From Mugil cephalus (lineage: Eukaryota > Chordata > Actinopteri > Mugiliformes > Mugilidae): DNA of 64,000 nt. The notes beneath the pieces are model-generated. The model did not search any database and was not told where the DNA came from. It was given only the letters and a program-made list of their open reading frames with translations. Below, in pieces: positions 49,199-60,152 of the stretch. The stretch covers positions 17,579,913-17,643,912 of the forward strand of contig NC_061783.1 of the NCBI RefSeq assembly GCF_022458985.1, read 5' to 3'. Position numbers and translations under genes: made by a program. The stretch's first letter is position 1. Each line of letters begins with the position of its first letter.

Positions 49199-50113
49199 AT
49201 GATGATTTTGGCTCTGGCATTCATTGCTGTGGTTCAGCTGGCAGCTGCACAGGTACCTTTAAAATCTAAAAATCGAAAAATGATCACACCAGAGATTCTG
49301 TGCGATTTTGGCTTACTGTACAGCGTCATTATTTGTCACTACAACTCCCATATGCATATTTAATGATAACTCATGTATACAGCAAATAATGACTGTCTTC
49401 TGAATGAGTGAACAAAATGCCTTTTGACCTTTTCTTTAAATATCAGTGCATTGCAGTGATGGGAAAATTTTAGAGCTATTTTACAGTTTTGATGGATTAA
49501 AAAAAAATCTTTAATCAATATGACAAACGTGCAACTAGACTGGAGTTACAAGACGAGACCGCCTTTTATTATTCAGTATGAGTCACTAATTGTATGTATT
49601 ATTTATTTATTTTGCTCTATTCCCAATTACAACCAGAATGAAAACGCCACTATCTCAACCCCAGCGAACACTACGACAGCACTGCCAATGACCTCTACAG
49701 CCACAGCAAACGCCACTGAAGCTACAACCACTACGGTAGTACCAAACACCACTGCAGCTGCAACTACAACCACTACGGTAGTATCAAACACCACTGCAGC
49801 TGCAACTACAACCACTACGGTAGTATCAAACACCACTGCAGCTGAAACTACAACCACAACGGTAGTATCGAACACCACTGGAACTACAACCACTCCAGAA
49901 GTATTAAACACCACTGCAACTGCGACCAATGTGACAACACCACCAGGCACCACTACGCTAGCCACCACAGTCGCCACCTCAACCGACACCAGTGCCTCCA
50001 CAGTCACCGGAACAACTGTCTCAACCACCACTGTAATGGGTGGAGGCGCAGAGGTCAAAGCTTCGGTGTTACTCTCCGTTGTGCCCCTCCTTCTCTGCAC
50101 AATCCGCTTGTGA
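49199..50113 (+). CDS. Mini-mucin gene C: Thr-rich tandem-repeat, probably GPI-anchored peptide, CD52-like
   Basis: Exons 49199-49252 and 49637-50113 (CAG|GTACCT donor, ACAACCAG acceptor), phase 0, 176 residues. Exon 1 is the signal peptide MMILALAFIAVVQLAAAQ, ending with the exon as in gene B. Exon 2 begins NENATIST and carries about four tandem 14-residue units of the type TTTVVSNTTAAATT, encoded by 42-base repeats at about 49727-49894, each with one NTT sequon. About nine sequons are present in total. The hydrophobic C-terminus, VLLSVVPLLLCTIRL after GGGAEVKAS, fits a GPI signal. TATA box at 49058 and AATAAA at 50649. The plus-strand frame extending upstream from 49520 is intron read-through. 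The 166-codon minus-strand frame over exon 2 is an antisense shadow of the repeats. Confidence 0.84.
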
Positions 50114-50648
50114 GGGTCAAAACCCACCTAAAGGACTGAAAGACTCTTGCACTCCCAAGATATCAGTGTTCTTGAGTGTAAATTAGGCTTAAACTTAGTC
50201 ACTGGTTCTCACTGTCTCATGCTTTGTCAATTCTTTTCCGAAGAATCCGAGTGTTGGTGGATGAAGGCGAGCATTATGGTAGCAATAACATGTTGGTATT
50301 TAGTGGTCTTGCAAAAATCACCAACTTAGTTTCACTCTATATTTTTGTTTTTTACCGTCACTCTCCCTCTGCCTGACTGCACTGCAATAGAAGGAATGAA
50401 TGGCTGAGTTAGACACTTTACTATGCAGAACCACGTAAAACGCTGCGCACACACAAACTTGCTTAACACATTTGTATTTTTTTAACAAAGCACACAGAAA
50501 CGAGCACTGTAATTGATCTGAACTATAGAAAATTAAGAAAGTGATATGATTAAAATGTAATCAGTAATCAAAAGTCGGAAAAATGCATTATTTGAAATGT
50601 GATTGTTTTGCTGTATGTGAATGTTGATGGATCCAAAGATGTGTCAGA

Positions 50649-50654
50649 AATAAA
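50649..50654 (+). terminator. Candidate polyadenylation signal of gene C
   Basis: AATAAA about 535 bases after the stop codon, followed by A-rich sequence. Confidence 0.5.
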
Positions 50655-50892
50655 AAATAGACTTCATTGAAAACGACAGCATTGTGGAAAAATTATTAGG
50701 AAAAAGGATACAGTTGTTTATGGGAAAGGGATACGGCAAATACACGCTCAACATTGGGAGAAGAGGAAATTGCAGTTGGTATTTAGCAAAGTGAATAAAA
50801 ACATATAAGTTCATGCACGCTCATTCAAAGCGTGCTGTTAATATGACGACATTAAAGTGACAAAATAGCACGGGAACATTGTATTGTAGCAC

Positions 50893-50898
50893 TTTATT
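50893..50898 (-). terminator. Candidate polyadenylation signal of the annexin gene
   Basis: TTTATT on plus (AATAAA on minus), about 53 bases after the annexin stop. It gives tail-to-tail ends with gene C only about 240 bases apart. Confidence 0.55.
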
Positions 50899-50950
50899 AT
50901 TGTTTATTTTTGTATTACAACAAATCGACTGCGATGAAAAATGAGTTTGC

Positions 50951-53900
50951 TTAATCCTCAGATCGACAAATGGCCAAAAGAGCCTGTAGGTGTTCTCCTT
51001 TAAAATGTTTCTGTTGGAAAAACAAAGACATAACCATGTCAGTACTTGATATGCTTTTGCACGCATTTCAAGGAACAAATCTGAGAGTGTGTGTCTGTGT
51101 GTATATGCACGCAACCAACCTTCAGTGTAGTGTAGAGAGAAGTGCCTGTTAACTTAAGGAAGGCAGCTCGGATACACAGGAGATCTTCCTCACTGTGAGA
51201 CACCATGATTCCCTGTACTAATGGAGTCTGCAAGAGTGAAATCGTTTGTGTATTTATTAGTGTCATACACTGGAAGTTGTCCTTTCTGTTTGTAGAGATG
51301 TATACTGTTGTGGCACTACATTAGATCCTTTACTTATGCATTCGAAACCCTACACGTACCAAAGTATTTGCATTCAAACATATTTGAATTATCTAGTAAA
51401 AACATAGTACACAGTGTAAGTCTGTTTAATGAGACAGTTCAACCTTAGTTTAGGCACTTTATATACTGCTGGTAGCTAAACCTGCAAACTAATGAGAAAA
51501 TAAAGCTTATCGATAAATGTTGTGGAGTGCCAAGTGCAATATTTGCCTCTATAGAGACAGAGCATAACTTAAAAGTAAAGCATTTTTCTTTTTCTTTATT
51601 GTTTATGTTTTTATGGGTATACCATTGATATACCATGACCTGGATGACTCTACAGGCATAAAGTACAGCTTCAACAAAAGTACAATACTCAGCTTAATGA
51701 CCTTACTTACGTTAACCATTTTAACCACTCTGTATCATAGAAATTTGCTTTCCAGTGGACATTAAATGAGGAAAAAAAACAAGTAAACTTCACGAAGGAA
51801 AAACAGAGCTTTATTAAAAGGCAGTTCAAGATCTTGGTTCTCCTTCTTTAATTAACAACACGACCACATTTTACTACATTCACGCAACGGCTGCATGTAA
51901 CCATGTCATAAAAAAAGAAAAAAGAATAAGATCTATTGCTCTTAAAATGCATGAACTGTCTCTTGACAGTGGGTAAAAACCTCAAAATATTAAAATTTTG
52001 TCTTTACTTCTACCTCATGGACAATAGCAAAATTACTTATACAATGACTTAACAACTTATATGTGCTGATAATTAAGGATGTTAAAGCAAGGAAGGGTTA
52101 CTTTTATTGAAACTGTTTCAAGACGTCTTCCACTGCTGCATCATTAGAAACTTCTTGCCCTTGTTCAAAGATATTTTTATGGCTGTGACTGAACAAAGGA
52201 ATCCCATAAACATGAGATGCCTTTTCCCTAAATCAGGACATTTATTGGGCTTTAACGTGGCTTGAGTGCAGGAACATTGTAAATTATTTTATGATTTACT
52301 GCCAGTCATCAGCTGAAGAGAGGAAAATCTTACCTTCATGGTAGACAGTCTCTTGGCGAGGTAGACATCACGGTTTTGAATGCACTGAACTGCCGTAGCA
52401 AAGATATCAAAGAAAAAAAAAAGAAATCAGAGGCTGACACATGAATACGAATGCTCAGACGGCAGCTCAGACTATATTTACCTAAAACCTTCAAACCCAG
52501 CCGAAAGTCTCCGGTGAAACGTTTCTCCACGGTCTGCTCCACCATCTGTCCAGTCTGGAGCTCCAGGCCAGTCAGCACTGTCAGGGATATAAAGCAAAAT
52601 GAATAGACTGATATTTGTGTGTCTGTGTGTGTTCTTGTACAGCTATCATTCCAAGGACCAGTTTGAGTTTTACACCATCAGATTGAGGACATTTGTGCAA
52701 ACTGAGGACATTTTGGCCGGTACTCACTTCTTTACGAGGCTGTTTGAGGGTTAAGACACGGTTTTAGGGTAAACCTTACAGTTATGGTAATGACTAGGGT
52801 AAGGGTTAGGCAGGTTAGGTATAGGTTTTAGGCTCGGGAATGCATCATGCCAATGAGTATCCTCACAAGGATAGCCATAAAAATGTGTGTGTGTGTGTGC
52901 ATATATTGGAGCTTCACCTTTGTTGAGATAATCTGAGTCTCTAGAGGTCAATATGTCGATCCATGGTCCTGCATCAGCTTTTTTCCCATTGAGAGATGCA
53001 GTGAGAGACTGGTTGAAAAAAAATAAAGCAGTGAGGAAGCGTGTTGCCAGACTTCGTGCAAGTCCTTCAAGTGCATGTAAATACCCTGCGAGAGTGTTTT
53101 AAATATAGTTTTACTGAATATTTTCCATGTGAAAATGAAAAGTAATACCTCAATATCTCGTTGAAGCACACCAGTCCTGTTTTGCTTCTGTTGCGAGAGA
53201 GTAGTAGAAAAAAAAAAACTTTTAAGTGCTATTTAAAGGCCATGTGTTGCTTTATTAATTCCACACAAAGCAGAAATTATGCTCAACATTTTCTACTGTT
53301 TCCAACGAAGCCTGGAAAGACTGTTCATTTACATTCGAGGTGACCTGTTTTCATATCAGGTCAATTGCTTCCATTGGGACGAAGCTGAAGGTGAGAATAA
53401 ATTAAAAACTTAAATTACATTTAGCAAAGCCACAACCAGCTTAGCGAAGTCTCCACTGGTTTCTCCTTTCAGTTCCTTCTCCAGGTCTTTATTGTAGACT
53501 AAAGAAGAGGCAAAAAGAAGTGAATGTATTACAAGAGACTATGGATCAGAGGTTCACGCATCCACAGCAGTCTTCTTCCTTTTACTGCGACTTACCCTGT
53601 TTGAACATAGCATTGATTTCTTGAAGCTGCTCGCTAGATTGTGTACACAGAATCTCCATTAGTGTTTCCTCATCTGTGCCGAGACCCTACACGCGCACAC
53701 AGACGTACTGTGTTAATATTTTGCAGATAATGCGGATAATGCTCTTGCACTCCCACTGAACACACATGCACCAACACTCACCACCATGGCCTGTTGCAGA
53801 CGGTACGCTTCATACTGCACAGGAGGCATCAGTATTTCCAGCAGTAGAGCCTCCAGGTCTCCAGACAATGCTTTCTTCAGAGCAGATGGCAGGTCCTGGA

Positions 53901-55484
53901 AAACACACAACGAGAAACTCACAGGACACCCTCAGAAGGCCCATGTCCATTCTCTGATGACTCACAAGGGAGACCTACACGATATATAACGCCTGATCAC
54001 TGTAAATAATCTTGCAGCAGGTATCTGCAGTTTAGCTACTGTGAAAAAACCTGCAGTTAGTCCATGGACCACTTTAGGCTGGCTCCAGACGTCAGTTTCC
54101 ATAGTCAACAAAACACAACATAAAGTCTTTATAGCCAGTTTCTACATTCATGACAACTGTACAACAGCTCACCCACTAGATCAAGGCTTAATGTAAAATT
54201 AAGGGTGTGGCTGTTTTCTTTGAGTGACAGGTGGGTGTTTTCACAAGTTAGGGTGGAGTAGGGTTGGGGTGGACAGTGGACCTGCATGGTGTTTGATCTG
54301 TTTCGGCTCTGTGGATGATAAGATACAATGACACACTGCTGTTGTGTGTAGATTCGTAGCCTTCTGACCTCAAAGTACATCTGAAATCCATATCTAAACA
54401 AAGGCGTGTTCAAACCTTTAAAGCCAGTTTCATATTTGATCAGCAAACACTGAAGTTACAGATGAGCAAACTCATTTTTGACATACGCTATTATAACTCC
54501 ATGTCCACATTCTGTTGCATTGCATAACAGGCTGTAGAGTTAGTTTTTTTTCTTTTTCCCCCGTTGGAAGGGATCCTTAAATGTTGCAGATGCTTCTCTG
54601 AGCATTAAATCTTCAGTGTATTTTCCTCTATTGCCCCAGGAGGAGATCTCTCTCTTTTCCTAACCTTTTTGGTCGTCTCTTCAAAGGTCTTGGCAATCGC
54701 TTGTCTCTGGGCGTTGCTCCGATTCGTTAGGATCCTCACCAGATTCACCGCATCTGAGGAGACACATAACGTTCGAACGCTACCGAGCATTTGAGAACCG
54801 GGTAGAGAAAACTTTGAGAGAAAGAAAGAAAGAAAAAAAAAAAACGCAGGGATGTTTTCTGTTTCAACAGAATCTCTCAAAAGAAGTACCTTTCTTCTCC
54901 AGAGCCGCCTGGATCTCCGTGACGTCACCCTCTGGGTAGAAATTGGAGAAGGGGCGCACAGTTCCGAGGGTACCCCAGAACATGTCCTGTTTGATAAATA
55001 TTGATTCGACATTAATTGTAACGCTGAAGCTGACACTGATCCTCTTTGTGAAAGTGTGATAACAAGGGGAATGTACAGATAGCTACACGATAACAGACGT
55101 CAGAGGGTGTCATCCAGGGATGAGTGATGACACGTGTCTGCTTAGCTTGAATTTAAAGAATGCCAAACATTCTTGTATACTTCCGCTGTGGCTGCTCGAG
55201 TGATGATTGGTAAATGAGCAAAACTATTTGGGTTAGTATTACTATAGCTAATTCCAAACATGAGAAAGATGAGGCAATGCAAATGCAAGTGGACTTTGGT
55301 TTGTAATTGAGTTAATATGCTTGAGTAGACAGAATAAGACAGACGCTCAGAAAACACAAGACAGCAAATAGCATTATCCTCAAATCTGGTGTCACGATGC
55401 AGCAGCAGACAGAGAGGGGAAAAGGGTAGAGGTGTACTGGTACAAAAGTGCACTTACATGAGACTTAAAGTACTCAAGGTCCAT
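50951..55484 (-). CDS. Annexin, A1/A2-type, with degenerate calcium sites (complete, 12 coding exons)
   Basis: A cytosolic phospholipid-binding annexin fold. Exons: 55484-55458, 54986-54890, 54753-54665, 53895-53782, 53686-53596, 53498-53419, 53187-53149, 53008-52918, 52577-52482, 52389-52334, 51227-51120, 51010-50951. All splice in frame to 315 residues. Family marks are ILTNRSNAQRQ and ALKKALSGDLE (repeat 1), GLGTDEETLMEILC and SGDFAKLVVAL (repeat 2), WIDILTSRDSDYL and FTGDFRLGLKVL (repeat 3), and GIMVSHSEEDL and a KGEHLQALLAIC tail (repeat 4). Closest by memory to ANXA2/ANXA1, but the 31-residue head (MDLEYFKSHDMFWG start) lacks the ANXA2 S100A10-binding motif. Only repeat 2 keeps the GxGTDE loop. 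It is deleted in repeats 1 and 4 and degenerate (NGKKADAG) in repeat 3. A non-coding exon ends at 55700. The exact annexin number is uncertain. Confidence 0.92.
52640..52895. repeat. Dispersed GAGGACATTTTGGCC-type repeat with (GT)n
   Basis: It contains GAGGACATTTTGGCCGGTAC, GTTTGAGGGTTAAGAC, GGGTAAGGGTTAGGC and AATGAGTATCCTCACAAGGA, ending in a TGTG run. It is a common vertebrate/teleost interspersed repeat lying between annexin exons 8 and 9. The GGGTAAGGG motifs belong to it and are not telomeric. Confidence 0.7.
53916..54004. mobile_element. Fragment of the TIR element family in an annexin intron
   Basis: It shares AGGACACCCTCAGAAGG, CCATGTCCATTCT and ATGACTCACAAGGGAGACCT with the 57245 copy, and ends near ACGCCTGATCACTGTA, a worn terminus. 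Confidence 0.6.
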
Positions 55485-55699
55485 GGCTTTGTTTTATCCG
55501 AGAATGTGAATGCAGATCCAGATAAAGGAGATACTACGGCAGAAACACATGACAACAACGCATGACACACAAACAGTAACCCTAACCTAACGTTAACCCA
55601 GGTATAGATGGATTCACTTTAACATTTAGATTCTGGAGACGCAAGACTAAAAATGCCATAAAACAACAAAATCTTTAAATGAATAGTGCTTGTTCTTAC

Positions 55700-55745
55700 C
55701 TGTAACAGAATACTGCGTCAACTGTTGAAAGGTGTGGCGGTACTT
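55700..55745 (-). other. Annexin non-coding first exon (3' border) and promoter side
   Basis: On minus, TGTTACAG|GTAAGAAC gives a strong donor at 55700/55699, about 215 bases upstream of the ATG exon. The acceptor before the ATG was not resolved, and the transcription start is unknown. Confidence 0.4.
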
Positions 55746-57240
55746 TTTTTTTTTTTGTTTTACAACCTTTAATCAGTCCTGTATCTCAGTCCCACCCACA
55801 ACAATTCCCAGTGCACACTCACCTCACCGTCAGTCTAACATGTGACCAATCAGAGCTCACCGTCTTCACAGCTTTGTCCACACTATTGGTCTGAATGAGC
55901 ACGCTGACAGCCCACTTGTGAGATACTCACATTCCTTGCAGAGTAGGAATCCAAGCAGTCCAGCTTGTTTACAGGTGACATTCCCAGTTAAAAAGAGGGG
56001 TCTATGGGGGCTATCGTTTAGTCTTTGAAGCTGGTGGTCTTTAAAAGGAATCATCAGTGAGGAATTGTTAATGTGCCAGGCTGAAAAAAAAAATCATCAC
56101 CCTCCCCAAAGAATAAGCTTTTCACTGACAGTGAGAGGAAATCTGATAAACAGAGTCACTGTGCAACATGCCTGTCATCACCGAAAGTAATGGAAGGGTA
56201 GAAGTTCGGTTTCAGGTTGCGCTCATGCATAACCAGACTGTCTTTTGTCTCCAACTAAATTGTGTCACGTGGGGGGAGGAGGGTGGGTAACAAAAGGGCT
56301 TTTCAGTACCAGCATCTTAGGCTGCCACTGATAGCCATCAAATGTTCTCATCCGCCCTTTTCCCACATCGCAACAGAGAGATCACATTTACTCACTCGCT
56401 CAAATAATTCACGTCACATAAAATATTTCAGCCCGAGTCCAGCAGAGTTGCCTGATAAAACAACTGTACAAATACATTTTTATTTATTTTTCTTGTCACT
56501 TTTAGTCCGTCCAGTCCTCTGTGCTGCTAATGTCCACCTGCAGGGCACGGAGAAATATGAAACCTGTGTGGTTACTGCAAACAAAGTTGATCGGCAGCGT
56601 TCTCTGTTGTTGTTGTTTTTCTTCCTTTGACAGGAATTGCTATGCTGAACAAAGACCTTTTTTGTCACAAGTAAAAGAAGACAATTTGTTTATGTTCACT
56701 AATGAAGTTTCATTTGAAACGGATGAAATATTGAAGTACTGAGGGTAGAATGCTGCTTTTGTCTGGTAGCACTGAAGAGGGCATAGATCGGTATAGTAGG
56801 TGGTTCCCTGTAGCTAAAGTTTCATCTCGTGGCGCCGTACAATGACACGATTCTAAATATAGCGTAAACTGGTTTTATTTGGATGGGCAACATCAAAGAA
56901 TGGCCAGCAAAGAAGGTCAACTTTGACAAGTCATAAAGTTGTGTCTGGACCAAGAAGTTGCACTTGAACAATAAAGATTACAGCCAATAGTGAGGAGATA
57001 ACTGCTCATTCTGGTGGGTGGGGGTAGTCTTTATTGGTAATTTAAATGCAGAAAATGGAAGAGGTACTATTAGCTGAGAGGCTAGGAAGAGATACAAACC
57101 ACCGTACAGAGCCGGCCTCTCCTGAATTATGCAGATCTGCTGGTCTACTATCTTGCCATTCAAGATGTTCATGCTGTTGTGAAATATTGCATATTTGAAC
57201 ATTCGAATAAGATGATAGAAGAGATAAAACGGGAAAACCT
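55746..57240. other. Intergenic region upstream of the annexin gene
   Basis: A poly-T run is at 55746-55757. No coding exon, RNA gene or clear repeat could be supported. Regulatory DNA for the annexin is expected here but not identifiable. Confidence 0.5.
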
Positions 57241-57244
57241 CCTA

Positions 57245-57730
57245 CACTGACAGCCACAACATTATGGCCACTGACATGGGAGAACATCTTGTGACAATGC
57301 AGTATTCTGCTTGGAAACTTCTGGACCTGACATTCATGTGGATGTTACTTAGTCATGTGCCACCCACCTAGACCAGACCAGGCACCCCCACCCCATAGCA
57401 ATGACACTCCTTGATGGCAGTAGCCATCCCTAGCAGGATGAAGCCTGACCCCACACAAAAATGCTTTCGGGAACAACTCAAAAAGAAAAAAAAAACACAA
57501 AAAACAGCGCAAGGTGTTGTACCTGTCCTCCAAATTCACTAGTTCCCAAACTGATCAAGTATCTGTGGGATGATCCACAACTCATAGGACCCAAAGGCCC
57601 TCCACAAACAACATTCTTTTGCCAGACACAATAGGACACCCTGAGGAGACCCATGTCCATTCTTTGATGAGTCACAAACAAGGGAGACCTGCACAATATT
57701 AGGGGGGTGGTTTTACTTCCATTTCTTTTC
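57245..57730 (-). mobile_element. Long but degraded copy of the TIR element family
   Basis: It begins CACTGACAGCCACAACATTA, a worn terminus followed by the family's TATGGCCACTGACA. It then runs through CAATGCAGTATTCTGC, the GACCAGACCAGGCACCCCCA block, TCCTTGATGGCAGTAGCCAT, CTGATCAAGTATCTGTGGGA and CCATGTCCATTCTTTGATGA. No intact frame remains. It lies about 250 bases from the Tc1 element below. Confidence 0.7.
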
Positions 57731-57989
57731 TGAGAAATGGTAGCGAGACTAACCAACAAAACTATAGAGCCACTGCCACTTACCATGATGTGTCACAGCC
57801 TTAAAATACATTTTGTTGCTGCCTCTGTCCACAGAAGTTAATTGCTTTGCTTCAGTACCAACACCTTATATCTACTGCAGGGAATACATTTACTACGGAT
57901 GAGTCATACTACATACCTACCTACCTACCTACTTACCTAACTGTCCCTTTAATGAGGGGGGTGGAACTCCAACAACCTAAAAACCTGAC

Positions 57990-59240
57990 ACCATCGGGAC
58001 ACACCCTCTCATTTAATGATCTTTCTTTATTTTCATGACTATTTACACTGTAGATTTTCACGGAAGACATCAAAACTATGAATGAACAAATATTTGTTTT
58101 ATATTTTAGATTCTTCAAAACGTCTTTGATCACTGCTTTGTACATTCTCTCAATGAGCTTCATGAGGTAGTTCCCTGAAATGGTTTTCCAACAGTCTTGA
58201 ATGAGTTCCCAGAGATGCTGAGCACTTGTTGACCCGTTTGCCTTCACTCTGAGGTCCATCTCATTCTGAAACCACCTTGAGTGGGTTAAGGTCAGGTGAC
58301 TTTGGAGGCCAGGGCATCTGGCACAGCACTCCGTCACTCTCCTTACGAAGCCTGAAGGTGTGTTTGGGGCCATTCTCCTGTTGAAGACTAAATAATGGTC
58401 CAACTAAACGCAAAGAAGATGGGATGACATGGAGCTCCAGGATGCTGTGGTAGCCATTCTGGCTCAGGGCACCTTCAGTTTTGAATAAATCGCCAACAGT
58501 GTCTCGAGCAAAGCAACCCCACACCACCACACCTGCTCCTCCTCCATGCTTCATGGTGGAAACCATGCATGTGCAGACCATCTAACATCCATTCCGTCTG
58601 TTTCTTGGCCCAAACAAATCTCTTCTGCCTGTTGTTTGTCTTTAGTAGTGGTTTCTTAGCAGCTATTCAACCAAAAAGGCCTGATTCTGAAACGCTGATG
58701 TAGAGATGTGTCTGCTGCTAGAACTGTGTAGCGTTTATATGGGCTCTAATCTGAGGTGCTGTCAACTTCGATTAACTGCGATTTCTGAGGCTGTTGACTC
58801 GGATGAACTTATCCTCAGCAGCGGAGGTTTGCAATTTTCCAGACTGACAGACCTTTAGTCCTTAGTGATGATTGGCTGTCATTTCTGTTTACTTAGCTGG
58901 CTGGTTCTTGCCATAATATGAATTATATCTGCTGTCAAATAGGACAGTCAAGCTTCATACCCACCTGACTTCTGCACAACACAACTGACAGTTCTAACCT
59001 CATATCGATGGCAAGATATTCAACAAATGAACTCTGACAAGGCATACCTGTGAAGTGAAAACCATTTCAGGTGAGTACATCACGAAGCTCATTGAGTGGT
59101 AACAACAAAGGGTGACTATTTTGAGGAATCTAAAATATAAAACATATTTGTGATTAAATTTTTTTTTCTTCTACGTAATTCCATATATCTTGCTTCATAT
59201 ATTTGATGTCTTCAGTATGTATCTAAAATGTGTCATAGAC
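57990..59240 (-). pseudogene. Nearly full-length, inactivated Tc1-like transposon
   Basis: Left (58055-58110) and right (59110-59220) ends are inverted copies sharing AGACATCAAA/TTTGATGTCTTC and the AATCTAAAATATAAAACA / TTTTATATTTTAGATTC blocks. Between them the minus strand encodes Tc1 transposase pieces: MKHGGGAGVVVWGCFARDTV at about 58551-58490, QNGYHSILELHVIPS, QQENGPKHTF, WPPKSPDLNPL, and, after a frame change, SAQHLWELIQDCWKTISG. The normal DNxPKHT motif has Glu in place of the catalytic Asp, and frameshifts and stops separate the pieces, so the element cannot encode active transposase. Confidence 0.85.
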
Positions 59241-59344
59241 ATACCATGAAAGAGAAAATTAAATAAAACAGAAATGAAGAACAAAAGTGAAAAAAAGTCC
59301 AAATATAGAATATAGAAATGCTCTTTTTGTTTCGTTCCACTGTG

Positions 59345-59350
59345 TTTATT
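59345..59350 (-). terminator. Candidate polyadenylation signal of the crystallin-like gene
   Basis: TTTATT on plus (AATAAA on minus), about 800 bases after the stop. The interval 59351-60152 would be 3' UTR and shows no other feature. Other signals are possible. Confidence 0.3.
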
Positions 59351-60152
59351 TAGATTTTTTGAATATTTTAAAACCTCTCCCTCATACATAGCATCTGACT
59401 TTATACACCTTTAGTATCAAATATTAACATATAGCTGATGACGTAAAGACATACCAAGAAATAAAAGGAACCTGACAGAAACTGGACTCACGCAACCCAG
59501 CTCATTGCACTACACCATGCAACGACATATACTGCATAACTGGAACAATTCCCACAGAGCGTAACAGTGATATATAAACAACATAGTATTAAAAAAAAGC
59601 ATCAATTTCTTAGATGCCACATATTCTTTTGGCTTCATTTATCCAGTGTCAGAATAAAGTACAGGTAAGGAACTTGGTGTTCTCTCCAGGAAATCAGCGT
59701 CAAAAAGCAATTCAATCGTGGTTTGGGTTTTGAGTAAACAGAGTTAGATGAGTGTGGATTTCATAAGCTCGTGCAGGTGGAAAATAAGCATGGGCTCAGA
59801 ATCCAATGAAAGTAATGAGGTTCTAGTTTGAATACTCAAATTCTTGCCGAGTGGTGCGATAAAGCGCAAAGTCCTCAATAAAACCACAACCTCCATATTA
59901 TCCCTATACAGTAGTGTCGTCACGTACACACTTGCCTTTTAACGGATGAACCCTCGGCTCTACGGCTCTTTACGGCATCACAGGAAAACTGAACGACATT
60001 ACATACAAACTTGACAAAACTTGCAGCTTTTCAGGGCTTGTATTGCTTCATTTAATTGTTAATTTCCAGACGCTGGACTATATTACATCGCGGGGCAGCG
60101 TTAGCCGGGCAGATACTTAGGAAAAGTTCTTGGGTTGAAAAGGCAAGTGCTG

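Noticed and set aside
49520-49636. Upstream extension of gene C exon 2 into an open frame starting at 49520
   Set aside because: A good acceptor at 49635-49636 joins exon 2 to the signal-peptide exon in phase; the extension is intron read-through.
49627-50127. 166-codon minus-strand frame over mini-mucin gene C
   Set aside because: Antisense of Thr codons gives Val-rich translation; the plus strand has TATA, signal peptide, splice sites and sequons.
52790-52825. Telomere-like GGGTAAGGGTTAGG motifs
   Set aside because: They belong to a known dispersed repeat, not a telomeric tract.
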